Positions 24,633 through 31,292 of a DNA stretch of 64,000 bases are shown here, piece after piece. Numbering within the stretch: position 1 is the first letter of the stretch; each line of letters begins with the position of its first letter. A model generated the notes under the pieces. The model was not told the origin of the DNA. It did not search any database and was given only the letters and a program-made list of their open reading frames with translations. The stretch is from Streptomyces sulphureus DSM 40104 (GTDB taxonomy: Bacteria; Actinomycetota; Actinomycetes; Streptomycetales; Streptomycetaceae). Where the stretch lies: the NCBI RefSeq assembly GCF_000381025.1, contig NZ_KB905815.1, forward strand, positions 727,789 through 791,788, in the 5' to 3' direction. The position numbers were made by a program, and so were the translations under genes.

Positions 24633-25514
24633 TCACCCCGCGAACGGCACCCCGGCCAGTCCCTCCCCGACTCCGGGCAGTACCAGCAACGACCCGGCGA
24701 GCGGCCTGACCGCCGGGTGATCGCCGCCGCGCGCCGTGGTGACGTAGAGGTCGCGCAGGTCGGGGCCGCCGAAGGCGCACGCCGTCGGACGCGCCGCGGG
24801 GATCGTCCAGGCACCGTCGAGTGCGCCGCGGGGCGTGTAGCGGCGGACGGCGGCACCGTCCCAGAGCGCCACCCAGACGCAGCCCACCGCGTCGACGGCG
24901 AGGCCGTCCGGGTAACCCGCGCCCTCCTCGATCTCCACGAGCGTGCGCCGCTCACCGAGTCGGACGCCGGAGGCGTCGACCTCGGGGCGGTAGACGTCGA
25001 TCCGGCGCGTGGGGGTGTCGATGTGATAGAGCAGGGTGCCGTCGGGGCTCCAGCCGAGCCCGTTGCTGACGGTGACCTCGGGCAGGAGCACCTGCACGCT
25101 GCCGTCGCCGGTGTGGCGGCTGAGCGTGCCGCCGCCCCCGGCCTCGTCGTAGCGCATGGTGCCCGCCCACAGTGAGCCGTCGGGCGCGACGGCGGCGTCG
25201 TTGGCCCGGCGGCCCGGGACGGGCTCCCGGCTGAGCCAGGAGAAGGCCCCGTCCTCGTCGTAACGCCCCACGCCGTCCCGGAGGTTGACGACGAGCCCGC
25301 CGCCGGCCCGCGGCTTCGCCGCTCCCACGTGCTGCCCCGCGTCGAGGACGCTGCGCCTCCCACTCCCCGGTGCCCAGGTGTGGACGCGGGAGGAGAGGAT
25401 GTCGACCCACACGAGCCGGGACCTCGCCGCATCCCAGGTGGGCCCCTCGCCGAGCCTCGCAGCCGCGTGGACCGCGACCTCGGGTGCTGTCGCTCTCGCT
25501 GCCATCGCCCTCAC
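24633..25514 (-). CDS. SMP-30/gluconolactonase family lactonase
   Basis: 293 residues from the GTG at 25514, which overlaps the iclR stop (GTGA) and has AGAGG five bases upstream; an ATG at 25505 is a second choice. The six-bladed propeller motifs are visible: LGEGPTWDAARSRLVWVDI (metal-binding Glu in GEGP), RANDAAVAPDGSLWAGTM (Asn ligand), VSNGLGWSPDGTLLYHIDT (second Asn) and YPDGLAVDAVGCVWVALW (catalytic Asp). It hydrolyses sugar lactones to aldonic acids using a divalent metal. Translational coupling to iclR and the shared operator with the dehydratase operon support one sugar-acid pathway: lactone to acid here, then dehydration at 19,711. Confidence 0.9.
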   Translation of the reverse strand: MRAMAARATAPEVAVHAAARLGEGPTWDAARSRLVWVDILSSRVHTWAPGSGRRSVLDAGQHVGAAKPRAGGGLVVNLRDGVGRYDEDGAFSWLSREPVPGRRANDAAVAPDGSLWAGTMRYDEAGGGGTLSRHTGDGSVQVLLPEVTVSNGLGWSPDGTLLYHIDTPTRRIDVYRPEVDASGVRLGERRTLVEIEEGAGYPDGLAVDAVGCVWVALWDGAAVRRYTPRGALDGAWTIPAARPTACAFGGPDLRDLYVTTARGGDHPAVRPLAGSLLVLPGVGEGLAGVPFAG

Positions 25515-26293
25515 ATCCGCCTCTCGCGCCGTGTGTGACCGAGCCGTTCGGAGAGTTCGCCCGCGCCCCGCCGCACGAGTGCCTCCAGCTCCACCCGTCG
25601 CTCCCTCGCGAACCGCACGACCGGCACCGAGACGCTCAGCGCGGCGACGACCCGCCCCGCCGCGTCCCGCACCGGCGCCGCCACGCAGCCCACGTCCCGG
25701 TTGGACTCCTGCCATTCCACCGCCACACCCCGCTCCGCAGCCTCGCGCAACGCCCCGCGCAGCGCCTCGGGTTCGGCGAGCGAGTACGGCGTCATCGCGC
25801 GCAGCGGTCCGGCCTCGGCGAGCCTTCCCTCCAACTCGTCCGGCGGGAGCGAGGCGAGGAGCATCTTGCCGACTGCCGTGCAGTGCGCCGGCAGCCTGCG
25901 CCCCGCCGCCGAGACCATGCGGACCGTACGGGTGCTGTCGGCCTTGGCGATGTAGATGACGTCGAGCCCTTCGAGGACGGCGACGTGCACCGTCTCCTCG
26001 CACTCCTCCGCGACGGCCCGGGCCACGGACTGCCCCTCGGAGGCGAGGTCCATCTGCTCGGCGTACCTGCTGCCCAACTGGTAGGCGCGGACCCCGAGGC
26101 GGTAGCGGGTCGGCTGCTCGGGGAGCGGCGCGAGGAAGTTGCGGGCGGCGAGCGTGGTGACGAGCTCGTGGACGGTGGTGCGCGGCAGTTGGAGGCGGCG
26201 GGTGATCTCGGGGGCGCTGAGGGTGCCGTCCCCTTCGAGGAAGAGTTCGAGGATGTCGAGCGCCCTCGTGACCGCGGGCACCAGCCGTCCCAT
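25511..26293 (-). CDS. IclR family transcriptional regulator
   Basis: 260 residues from the ATG at 26293 (GAGGGGG eight bases upstream; a GTG at 26302 in the same frame is less well placed). The N-terminal winged helix is VTRALDILELFLEGDGTLSAPEITRRLQLPRTTVHELVTTL. The effector domain has RLPAHCTAVGKMLLAS and ESNRDVGCVAAPVRDAAGRVVAALSVS, typical of IclR. It probably represses its own iclR-lactonase transcript and the operon at 19,711 through the 15-mer found ahead of both, and is released by a sugar acid or lactone. The lactonase start overlaps its stop. Confidence 0.92.
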   Translation of the reverse strand: MGRLVPAVTRALDILELFLEGDGTLSAPEITRRLQLPRTTVHELVTTLAARNFLAPLPEQPTRYRLGVRAYQLGSRYAEQMDLASEGQSVARAVAEECEETVHVAVLEGLDVIYIAKADSTRTVRMVSAAGRRLPAHCTAVGKMLLASLPPDELEGRLAEAGPLRAMTPYSLAEPEALRGALREAAERGVAVEWQESNRDVGCVAAPVRDAAGRVVAALSVSVPVVRFARERRVELEALVRRGAGELSERLGHTRRERRM

Positions 26294-26338
26294 GCCCGCC
26301 ACCCCCTCTGCGCCCCGCTTGTTCGAGGACCCGAAAAC

Positions 26339-26353
26339 CGATCGATATACCGA
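26339..26353. promoter_or_regulatory. Candidate IclR operator ahead of the iclR-lactonase operon
   Basis: CGATCGATATACCGA, identical to 19593-19607, lies 46 bases before the iclR start. Here it forms part of a direct repeat, CCGATC-GATATA-CCGATC. Its position fits autorepression. Confidence 0.6.
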
Positions 26354-26413
26354 TCAGACCCTACTGCGGCAGGCATCGGGCGGCAACGCCCCCGGCCCCG
26401 AACTCCCGTGAGA

Positions 26414-27364
26414 CTAGGCGGACTTGCGCGGACGCGAGGCGGTCTTCTTCGCAGCGGTCTTCTTCGCCGCCGCCTTCTTCTGCGCGGACTTTCCGCCCGC
26501 CTTCTCCGCCGTCCTCTTCGCCTCCGCCTTCTTCGCGGCACCCTTCTTCCGGGCCGCTTTCTTCGCCGCGCTCCCGGAGGAAGCCCCCCCGCCCTTCGCC
26601 GCCTTGACGCTGTTCTCCAGCGCCGACATCAGATCGATGACATTGCCGCCCCGCTCCCGCGGCCCCCGCTCGTGCGGCGGCTCGACGCCCTCCAACCGCG
26701 CCTCGACGACCTCCAGCAGCGCCGCCGTGTACTCGTCCTGGAGCGCGGAGAGTTGGAACCCCTCCGAGAGCGTCTCCATCAGCGACCGCGCCATCTTCAG
26801 CTCCTGCGGACGCACCGTCACGTCCTCCTTCGGCGCCACCTCGCCGGCGTCCCGCACCTCGTCGGGCCACAGGCAGGTCTGGAGCACGAGGGTCTCCCCG
26901 TGGACGCGGAGCACGGCGAGCGACTCCCGGGAACGCAGCGCGATCTTCGTCACCGCCATCTGGCCCGACTCCGTCAGCGCCTCCCGCAGCAGCACGTACG
27001 GCTTGTTCGCCGCCCGGTCGGTCACCCCGACGTAGTACGCGCGCGAGTACATCAGCGGATCGATCTCGGAGGCGTCGACGAAGGCGAGCACCTCGATCGT
27101 CTTCTTACTGGGGATGGGCAGTTCGGCGAGGTCCTCCTCGGAGAGCGTGACGGTGGTCCCGTCCGGCGCCTGGTACCCCCGGGCGATCTCGGAGTACGGA
27201 ACCTCCTTGTCCTCCACCTCGCAGAAGCGCCGCATCCGGATGCGCGACCCGTCCCTGCGGTGGACCTGGTGGAGCGGAACGTCGTGCTCCCGGGTGGCAG
27301 CGAAGAGCTGCACGGGGATCGTGACCAGGCCGAACGAGACCGCGCCCTTCCAGGTGGCCCTCAT
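26414..27364 (-). CDS. ku: Ku family DNA end-binding protein of NHEJ
   Basis: 316 residues from the ATG at 27364. The bacterial Ku core (about residues 1-255) begins MRATWKGAVSFGLVTIPVQLF and contains RCEVEDKEV-type (here RRFCEVEDKEVPYSEI) and YVLLREAL blocks. It encircles double-strand break ends as a homodimer and recruits the LigD polymerase and ligase. The last 60 residues are a low-complexity tail of alternating Lys and Ala (KKAARKKGAAKKAEAK, then repeats), as in mycobacterial and streptomycete Ku proteins, where such tails help DNA binding or threading. The partner gene ligD-pol lies divergent about 730 bases away. Confidence 0.95.
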   Translation of the reverse strand: MRATWKGAVSFGLVTIPVQLFAATREHDVPLHQVHRRDGSRIRMRRFCEVEDKEVPYSEIARGYQAPDGTTVTLSEEDLAELPIPSKKTIEVLAFVDASEIDPLMYSRAYYVGVTDRAANKPYVLLREALTESGQMAVTKIALRSRESLAVLRVHGETLVLQTCLWPDEVRDAGEVAPKEDVTVRPQELKMARSLMETLSEGFQLSALQDEYTAALLEVVEARLEGVEPPHERGPRERGGNVIDLMSALENSVKAAKGGGASSGSAAKKAARKKGAAKKAEAKRTAEKAGGKSAQKKAAAKKTAAKKTASRPRKSA

Positions 27365-27448
27365 GCCGAGCTCCTTTCCCCGCGTCCGCTCCAGGCTAGG
27401 GCGGCGCAGGCCCCGGCGATATTCGACCGCCGCCGGGCGCCTGACCAC

Positions 27449-27775
27449 CAGGGGACGGGACGCTGCGTCGAAGCAGCCACCGGTCGGCTTCTCGCGTCCC
27501 ACCTGCGCCGTACGGACGCTGATCTCCGCGCTCTCCACAGTCTGCGTCCAGATCGGTCGCTTCCGGGTCGACGGCACTGATCCGCATACCGGGGTACGCC
27601 TTCGCGTACTGCACCGTGGCCACGTTCACCCCCGCTTTCGACGCCGGACAGGCGACGCCCTGATACGCGTACGCCGGCGCACCCCGCGAGGTGCGGCGCG
27701 AGAGCGAGCCGAGCCCGCCGCCGACATCGACCACGGCGGGTGCCGCCGACCGCACCAGCAGCGGAAGGAAGGCCG
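27449..27775 (-). pseudogene. Broken short-chain dehydrogenase remnant between ku and ligD
   Basis: On the minus strand, one frame reads AFLPLLVRSAAPAVVDVG.. and then PASKAGVNVATVQYAKAYPG and MRISAVDPEATDLDAD. At about 27541-27550 the homology jumps to another frame and continues TQTVESAEISVRTAQVG..PTGGCFDAA. Together these match the catalytic Lys region and C-terminus of a common Streptomyces SDR family. About 14 bases appear to be lost at the jump, and the whole N-terminal NAD-binding half is missing. No start codon is associated. It is a decayed gene, not a functional one. Confidence 0.75.
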
Positions 27776-28096
27776 TGCGGCACCGGTCGCCATGGCGACG
27801 GGCGGGTTCGGGGCGACCGTACGGCCATGACGCGACCGCGCGTCGCCCGCGGCCCTCGGTCTGCCCACGGCCGGACGACGCCGCACCGCGGGAGACGGTC
27901 GCCAACTCCGCACCCGCACCCAGCGGTTCGCTGAGCTCCGGGGCTCGGGCACGGTCGGCCGCCATGAGGCCGCACGCAAGATCGCGGGTAAGCACCGTCG
28001 CCCTCGACTGCGACGCCCCCACCGCCCCGAGCCCGAACCCGGCCGCACCGGCGCGCAACTCCGCGCCGAACGCCCTTCTGTGCGATTCTCGGCCTT
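27776..28096. other. Region upstream of ligD-pol, no gene recognised
   Basis: 321 bases with no supported gene. It may contain the lost 5' half of the SDR remnant in unrecognisable form, and it must hold the ligD-pol promoter close to 28,050. Confidence 0.35.
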
Positions 28097-28984
28097 ATGC
28101 CGCAAACGGAGATCGACGGCCGCACACTCAAGCTCAGCAACCTGGACAAGGTGCTCTACCCCGAGACGGGCTTCACCAAGGGCGAGGCGATCCACTACTA
28201 CGCCACCGTCGCCCGCACCGTCCTGGCCCACATCGACGAGCGCCCGCTCTCCTTCCTCCGGTACCCCGACGGCGTCGAGGGCGAGCGCTTCTTCACCAAG
28301 CACGTCCCCCAGGGCGCCCCGGACTGGCTGACGGTGCGCGAGATCACGGTGGCGAGCAAGAAGCCGATGGAACAGGTGCTCCTCGCCGACCGCCCGAGCC
28401 TCGTCTGGGCGGCCAACCTCGCAGCCCTGGAACTCCACACCCCGCAGTGGCAGGTACCGCACCAGGGCGAGTCCGACCGCCTCGTCTTCGACCTCGACCC
28501 CGGCCCCGGAGCCGACATCCTCGACTGCCGCACCGTCGCCGACTGGCTGCGGGAGCGGCTGGAGGCGGACGGAATCGCCGTGTACCCCAAGACCTCGGGC
28601 TCCAAGGGCCTCCACCTGCTCTCCCCGATCAAACGGACGCCCTCGCAACGGGTCTCGGACTACGCCAAGGCACTCGCCGCCGAGGCGGCGCAGGAACTCC
28701 CCGACCTCGCCGTCAGCCGCATGGAGAAGAACCTCAGAAAGAAGAAGGTCTTCGTCGACTGGTCGCAGAACAACGCGGCGAAGACGACGGCCGCCCCCTA
28801 CACGCTGCGCGCCAAGGAGCACCCGACCGTCTCCACGCCCGTCGGCTGGGACGAGCTCGCCGCCGCCGACTCCGTCGACGACCTCGTCTTCCTCGCCACC
28901 CAACTCCCCGACCGCCTGGAGCAGGAGGGCGACCTGATGGCGCCCCTCCTCCTCAAGAAGGGCCGCCGCGCCCTCCCCTCCTGA
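28097..28984 (+). CDS. ligD: LigD-type polymerase/primase domain protein (NHEJ)
   Basis: 295 residues. It is a stand-alone LigD polymerase domain of the archaeo-eukaryotic primase superfamily. Visible landmarks are LSNLDKVLYPETGFTKGEAIHYY at the N-terminus, the catalytic pair DLDPG (RLVFDLDPGPG), the HxHL-type region KTSGSKGLHLLSPI and the third acidic residue in KVFVDWSQNN. It adds ribo- or deoxynucleotides to broken ends before ligation. The ligase and phosphoesterase domains of full LigD are absent and must be supplied elsewhere in the genome. It is divergent from ku, its usual partner in Streptomyces. Confidence 0.93.
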   Translation: MPQTEIDGRTLKLSNLDKVLYPETGFTKGEAIHYYATVARTVLAHIDERPLSFLRYPDGVEGERFFTKHVPQGAPDWLTVREITVASKKPMEQVLLADRPSLVWAANLAALELHTPQWQVPHQGESDRLVFDLDPGPGADILDCRTVADWLRERLEADGIAVYPKTSGSKGLHLLSPIKRTPSQRVSDYAKALAAEAAQELPDLAVSRMEKNLRKKKVFVDWSQNNAAKTTAAPYTLRAKEHPTVSTPVGWDELAAADSVDDLVFLATQLPDRLEQEGDLMAPLLLKKGRRALPS

Positions 28985-28993
28985 CCGCGCGCC

Positions 28994-29290
28994 TCAACCG
29001 GCGCGTCCGCTCCGCTCGTCGAGCGTGTCGCCGGCGCCTCCCGGGTACCTGATCCGCGCGCTCACCGACGGCGGAAGCCGGTACCCGGTCCGCTCCCCCA
29101 CCGCGTCGACGGCCTTCGCCGCGGCCTCCCGGCCGGTCTGCACGGCGGCCTCGCCCGCGTTGCGCACCGCCGGGTTCTCCGCGATCCGCCTGGTGACAGC
29201 CGCCAACTGCTCGTACCGCTCGCGGCCGGCCTTCGACCCGAGTACGTACCCCACCGCCAGTCCGGCGGCGAACGTCAGCCGGTAGCGCAT
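28994..29290 (-). CDS. Small YtxH-like membrane-associated protein
   Basis: 98 residues from the ATG at 29290, with a GGAGGAAGGGG site upstream. The N-terminus MRYRLTFAAGLAVGYVLGSKAGRERYEQL is a single hydrophobic segment with the GYVLGSKAGRERYEQ motif common to short actinobacterial YtxH-type proteins. The remainder is an amphipathic helix (AAVQTGREAAAKAVDAVGERTG) and a basic tail. The function is unknown; a membrane-anchored stress protein is the usual guess for the family. It is convergent with ligD-pol, nine bases from its stop. Confidence 0.75.
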   Translation of the reverse strand: MRYRLTFAAGLAVGYVLGSKAGRERYEQLAAVTRRIAENPAVRNAGEAAVQTGREAAAKAVDAVGERTGYRLPPSVSARIRYPGGAGDTLDERSGRAG

Positions 29291-29472
29291 GGCCACCCCT
29301 TCCTCCGAGTTGTTCCAGTTCTCCGCTCCACGCGTGCTGCGCGAACCGTCGTGAGCACAGCATGCCGGAGGACGAGCGGGTACCGATTTCGGAGCACCCC
29401 CTGGCATGCGCTAATGTATTGCTCACCGCAAGGGAGCGCCCCCGGAAACCGGGGACGCGGCGGTGCAGACGA

Positions 29473-29545
29473 TCCCGCGTAGCTCAATCGGCAGAGCAGC
29501 CGGCTGTTAACCGGCAGGTTACTGGTTCGAGTCCAGTCGCGGGAG
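29473..29545 (+). tRNA. tRNA-Asn (anticodon GTT)
   Basis: A complete cloverleaf can be drawn: acceptor arms TCCCGCG / CGCGGGA, D-arm GCTC..GAGC, anticodon stem GCCGG / CCGGC around loop CTGTTAA, and T-arm ACTGG TTCGAGT CCAGT. The discriminator is G at 29545. CCA is not encoded. Confidence 0.95.
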
Positions 29546-29555
29546 CTTCACTCGG

Positions 29556-29590
29556 AGGGCCCTCACGCAGAGGGCCCTTCTTCTTCTTTC
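29556..29590 (+). terminator. Intrinsic terminator after tRNA-Asn
   Basis: Nine-base-pair stem AGGGCCCTC / GAGGGCCCT with loop ACGCA, followed by TCTTCTTCTTTC. This is a rare U-rich terminator in this GC-rich DNA and lies 11 bases after the tRNA. Confidence 0.9.
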
Positions 29591-29754
29591 CCATGTACCC
29601 ACGCCCGGCGCGCACTTCGCCCCGGTTCGTGGAACCGCGGACCCTCCCGGCGCTGTCCCTCACTCCGTACGTCTCCCCCGGCCCGGGCGGCAGATCGTAT
29701 GAGGAGCTATGCTGCGGCAGACGGCGCGCACACATGTACGCGCCGCACCATTGA

Positions 29755-29828
29755 GGGGCGGTAGCTCAGCCGGTTAGAGCAACGGACTCATAATCCGTCG
29801 GCCGTGGGTTCGAGTCCCACCCGCCCCA
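29755..29828 (+). tRNA. tRNA with CAT anticodon (elongator Met or Ile2)
   Basis: Acceptor arms GGGGCGG / CCGCCCC, D-arm GCTC..GAGC, anticodon stem ACGGA / TCCGT around loop CTCATAA, and T-arm GTGGG TTCGAGT CCCAC. The discriminator is A at 29828. A CAT anticodon outside the initiator context is either elongator Met or Ile2, whose C is modified to lysidine; sequence alone does not settle this. The first acceptor pair G-C and the D-stem argue against initiator tRNA. Confidence 0.92.
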
Positions 29829-29874
29829 CCGCGGAAGCACTGTCAGGTACTCATCCTGACCTGCCGAAACGCGA

Positions 29875-29912
29875 GAACGGGGGTCGCCGCACCGTAGCGG
29901 CGACCCCCGTTC
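29875..29912 (+). terminator. Terminator after the second tRNA
   Basis: Perfect 16-bp stem (29875-29890 with 29897-29912) with loop ACCGTA, 46 bases after the tRNA. Confidence 0.85.
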
Positions 29913-29950
29913 ATCCGTTCAGACCAAGGCTCAGGGGACACACAGGGGAC

Positions 29951-30623
29951 ATGAGGACGGCTCAGGGAACCGAGAGGCCCCTCACGCCGCCTTCCGTCGC
30001 CCGTTCGCAGGCCGGCGTGCAGTACGAACTGCTGCTGGCGGCAAGCCGGTCGGAAGCCCCCAGTGCGGCACCACCCTGGGAGCCTCACCGTCGAACGCGG
30101 GAGCTCGCGACCATCGCTGCCCCCCCCCCGACCTCGGCGCAGCATCCGGGCGGTTGCGGCAAGGTCCGGATCAACGCGGACATGTACGAGAAGTACGCGG
30201 CAGAACAGGTCCCGGGCGAGTTGGCCACACCGGAAGTCGCGAAGCTGATCGGTATCGCACGAGATGAACTGCCCTTTCAAGCGAAGGAGTTGGACAGGCA
30301 GGTCGCTTCGGCGCACCGACGGCAAAAGAAGCTGGGGGCGGACCATGCAGCGGGGTCGGGTATGTCGCTGGCTGCTTTCAAGGCGGCGGGCAAGGAGCTC
30401 ACCGCCCTGATCCGGGACGAGTCGACGCGAGCTCGATTTGTGGAGCATGTAAAGCACGCCCCTGTAGGAGCCGTTCCTGGAGGCGAAGAAGGGGCCGTTC
30501 GTCCTCCTCTTGCAGCAGATCGCGGTGTACCCGGCCGCGTTCGGGACGCGCACCGTGGACGCGGACCGGGTTGCCTTCACCTGGCGGCGGGCTGCCCCCG
30601 AGCAGGAGACGCGCTCCGCCTAG
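29951..30623 (+). pseudogene. Decayed coding sequence downstream of the tRNA genes
   Basis: I do not recognise the family. From an ATG at 29951 the plus-strand frame carries protein-like blocks (INADMYEKYAAEQVPGEL, EVAKLIGIARDELPFQ, MSLAAFKAAGKELTALI). It then turns compositionally random after about 30465. A different frame, preceded by a stop, reads FLEAKKGPFVLLLQQ and AAFGTRTVDADRVAFTWRR and ends at a TAG at 30621. The pattern is what a frameshifted, eroding gene or two fused fragments would leave. The location behind a tRNA fits remains of an integrated element, but no integrase is visible. Confidence 0.35.
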
Positions 30624-30741
30624 CTTCCAGGGGTGTCAGCGAGGACTGCACCCTGGGCGGCATCTCGACGAAGATCTCGCGCTCAACAAGACCGTTGCGT
30701 TCGAGCCCGCACAGGATCACGGTGAGCATGCGTTGCGAGCG

Positions 30742-31185
30742 CTACCCTTTCGGCTGGTCGATGAGGAGATGGATGCCGTCAACCAGCGTCCGTGTCTGCG
30801 AGTCGGACCAGTCGGCGATTCTCTCAGCAAGATGTTCAGCTAGGGCTTCGTGAAGCCGTGCGGCTACGGCCTTACCCTGCGGCGTCAACACCAAGAGGGT
30901 AGCCCGGCCATCGCTGGGATCCGGCTCCCGTTCGAGCAGGCCAGCGGCTTCGAGCCGGTCGGCGTAACGGCTGGCTCCAGATCGGTCGATGCCGACCTCG
31001 TCCGCCAGCCGCTTCGCCGTCTGCGGCCCGAGCCGCGAGAGTCCGCTGAGCACCGGGTAGGTCTGACGGTCAATATCTACGGGCGCTCCGTCGAGCACGG
31101 CATCGTAGAGCACAGCCCGATTACGTCTCAACAGGAGCTGTCCGAGGGCCTGCTCCAGCTCGCCTGCCAGTTCTCTACTGATCAC
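30742..31185 (-). CDS. MarR family regulator of the MFS-USP gene
   Basis: 147 residues from the GTG at 31185. Winged-helix core: LSRLGPQTAKRLADEVGIDRSGASRYADRLEAAGLLERE with wing DPSDGRATLLVLTPQGK. The N-terminal helix (ELAGELEQALGQLLLRRNRAVLYDAV) and C-terminal helices (HLAERIADWSDSQTRTLVDGI) form the dimer. It is divergent from the MFS-USP transporter, and two palindromes (31198-31212 and 31244-31260) lie between, so it very likely represses that exporter and itself. Codon use is somewhat less GC-biased than in neighbouring core genes, consistent with acquisition. Confidence 0.88.
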   Translation of the reverse strand: MISRELAGELEQALGQLLLRRNRAVLYDAVLDGAPVDIDRQTYPVLSGLSRLGPQTAKRLADEVGIDRSGASRYADRLEAAGLLEREPDPSDGRATLLVLTPQGKAVAARLHEALAEHLAERIADWSDSQTRTLVDGIHLLIDQPKG

Positions 31186-31197
31186 GTCACCATGATA

Positions 31198-31212
31198 CGT
31201 GCAATTTGCACG
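31198..31212. promoter_or_regulatory. Palindromic operator candidate between marR and the MFS-USP gene
   Basis: CGTGCAA-T-TTGCACG is a perfect 7-bp inverted repeat 13 bases from the marR start. A second palindrome, CACGCG-GTTAT-CGCGTG, lies at 31244-31260, about 30 bases before the transporter start. Both suit control of the divergent pair by the MarR protein. Confidence 0.6.
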
Positions 31213-31292
31213 CTACTGGAGTACGTTAACTGCGTGTGGACTGCACGCGGTTATCGCGTGACGGATGATCGAGCAGGGAGCGGAGCAGAACG

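Noticed and set aside
26414..26600. Coding tandem repeat at the end of ku as a recent expansion
   Set aside because: Lys/Ala-rich tails are a normal feature of actinobacterial Ku proteins, and the repeats are irregular at the DNA level.
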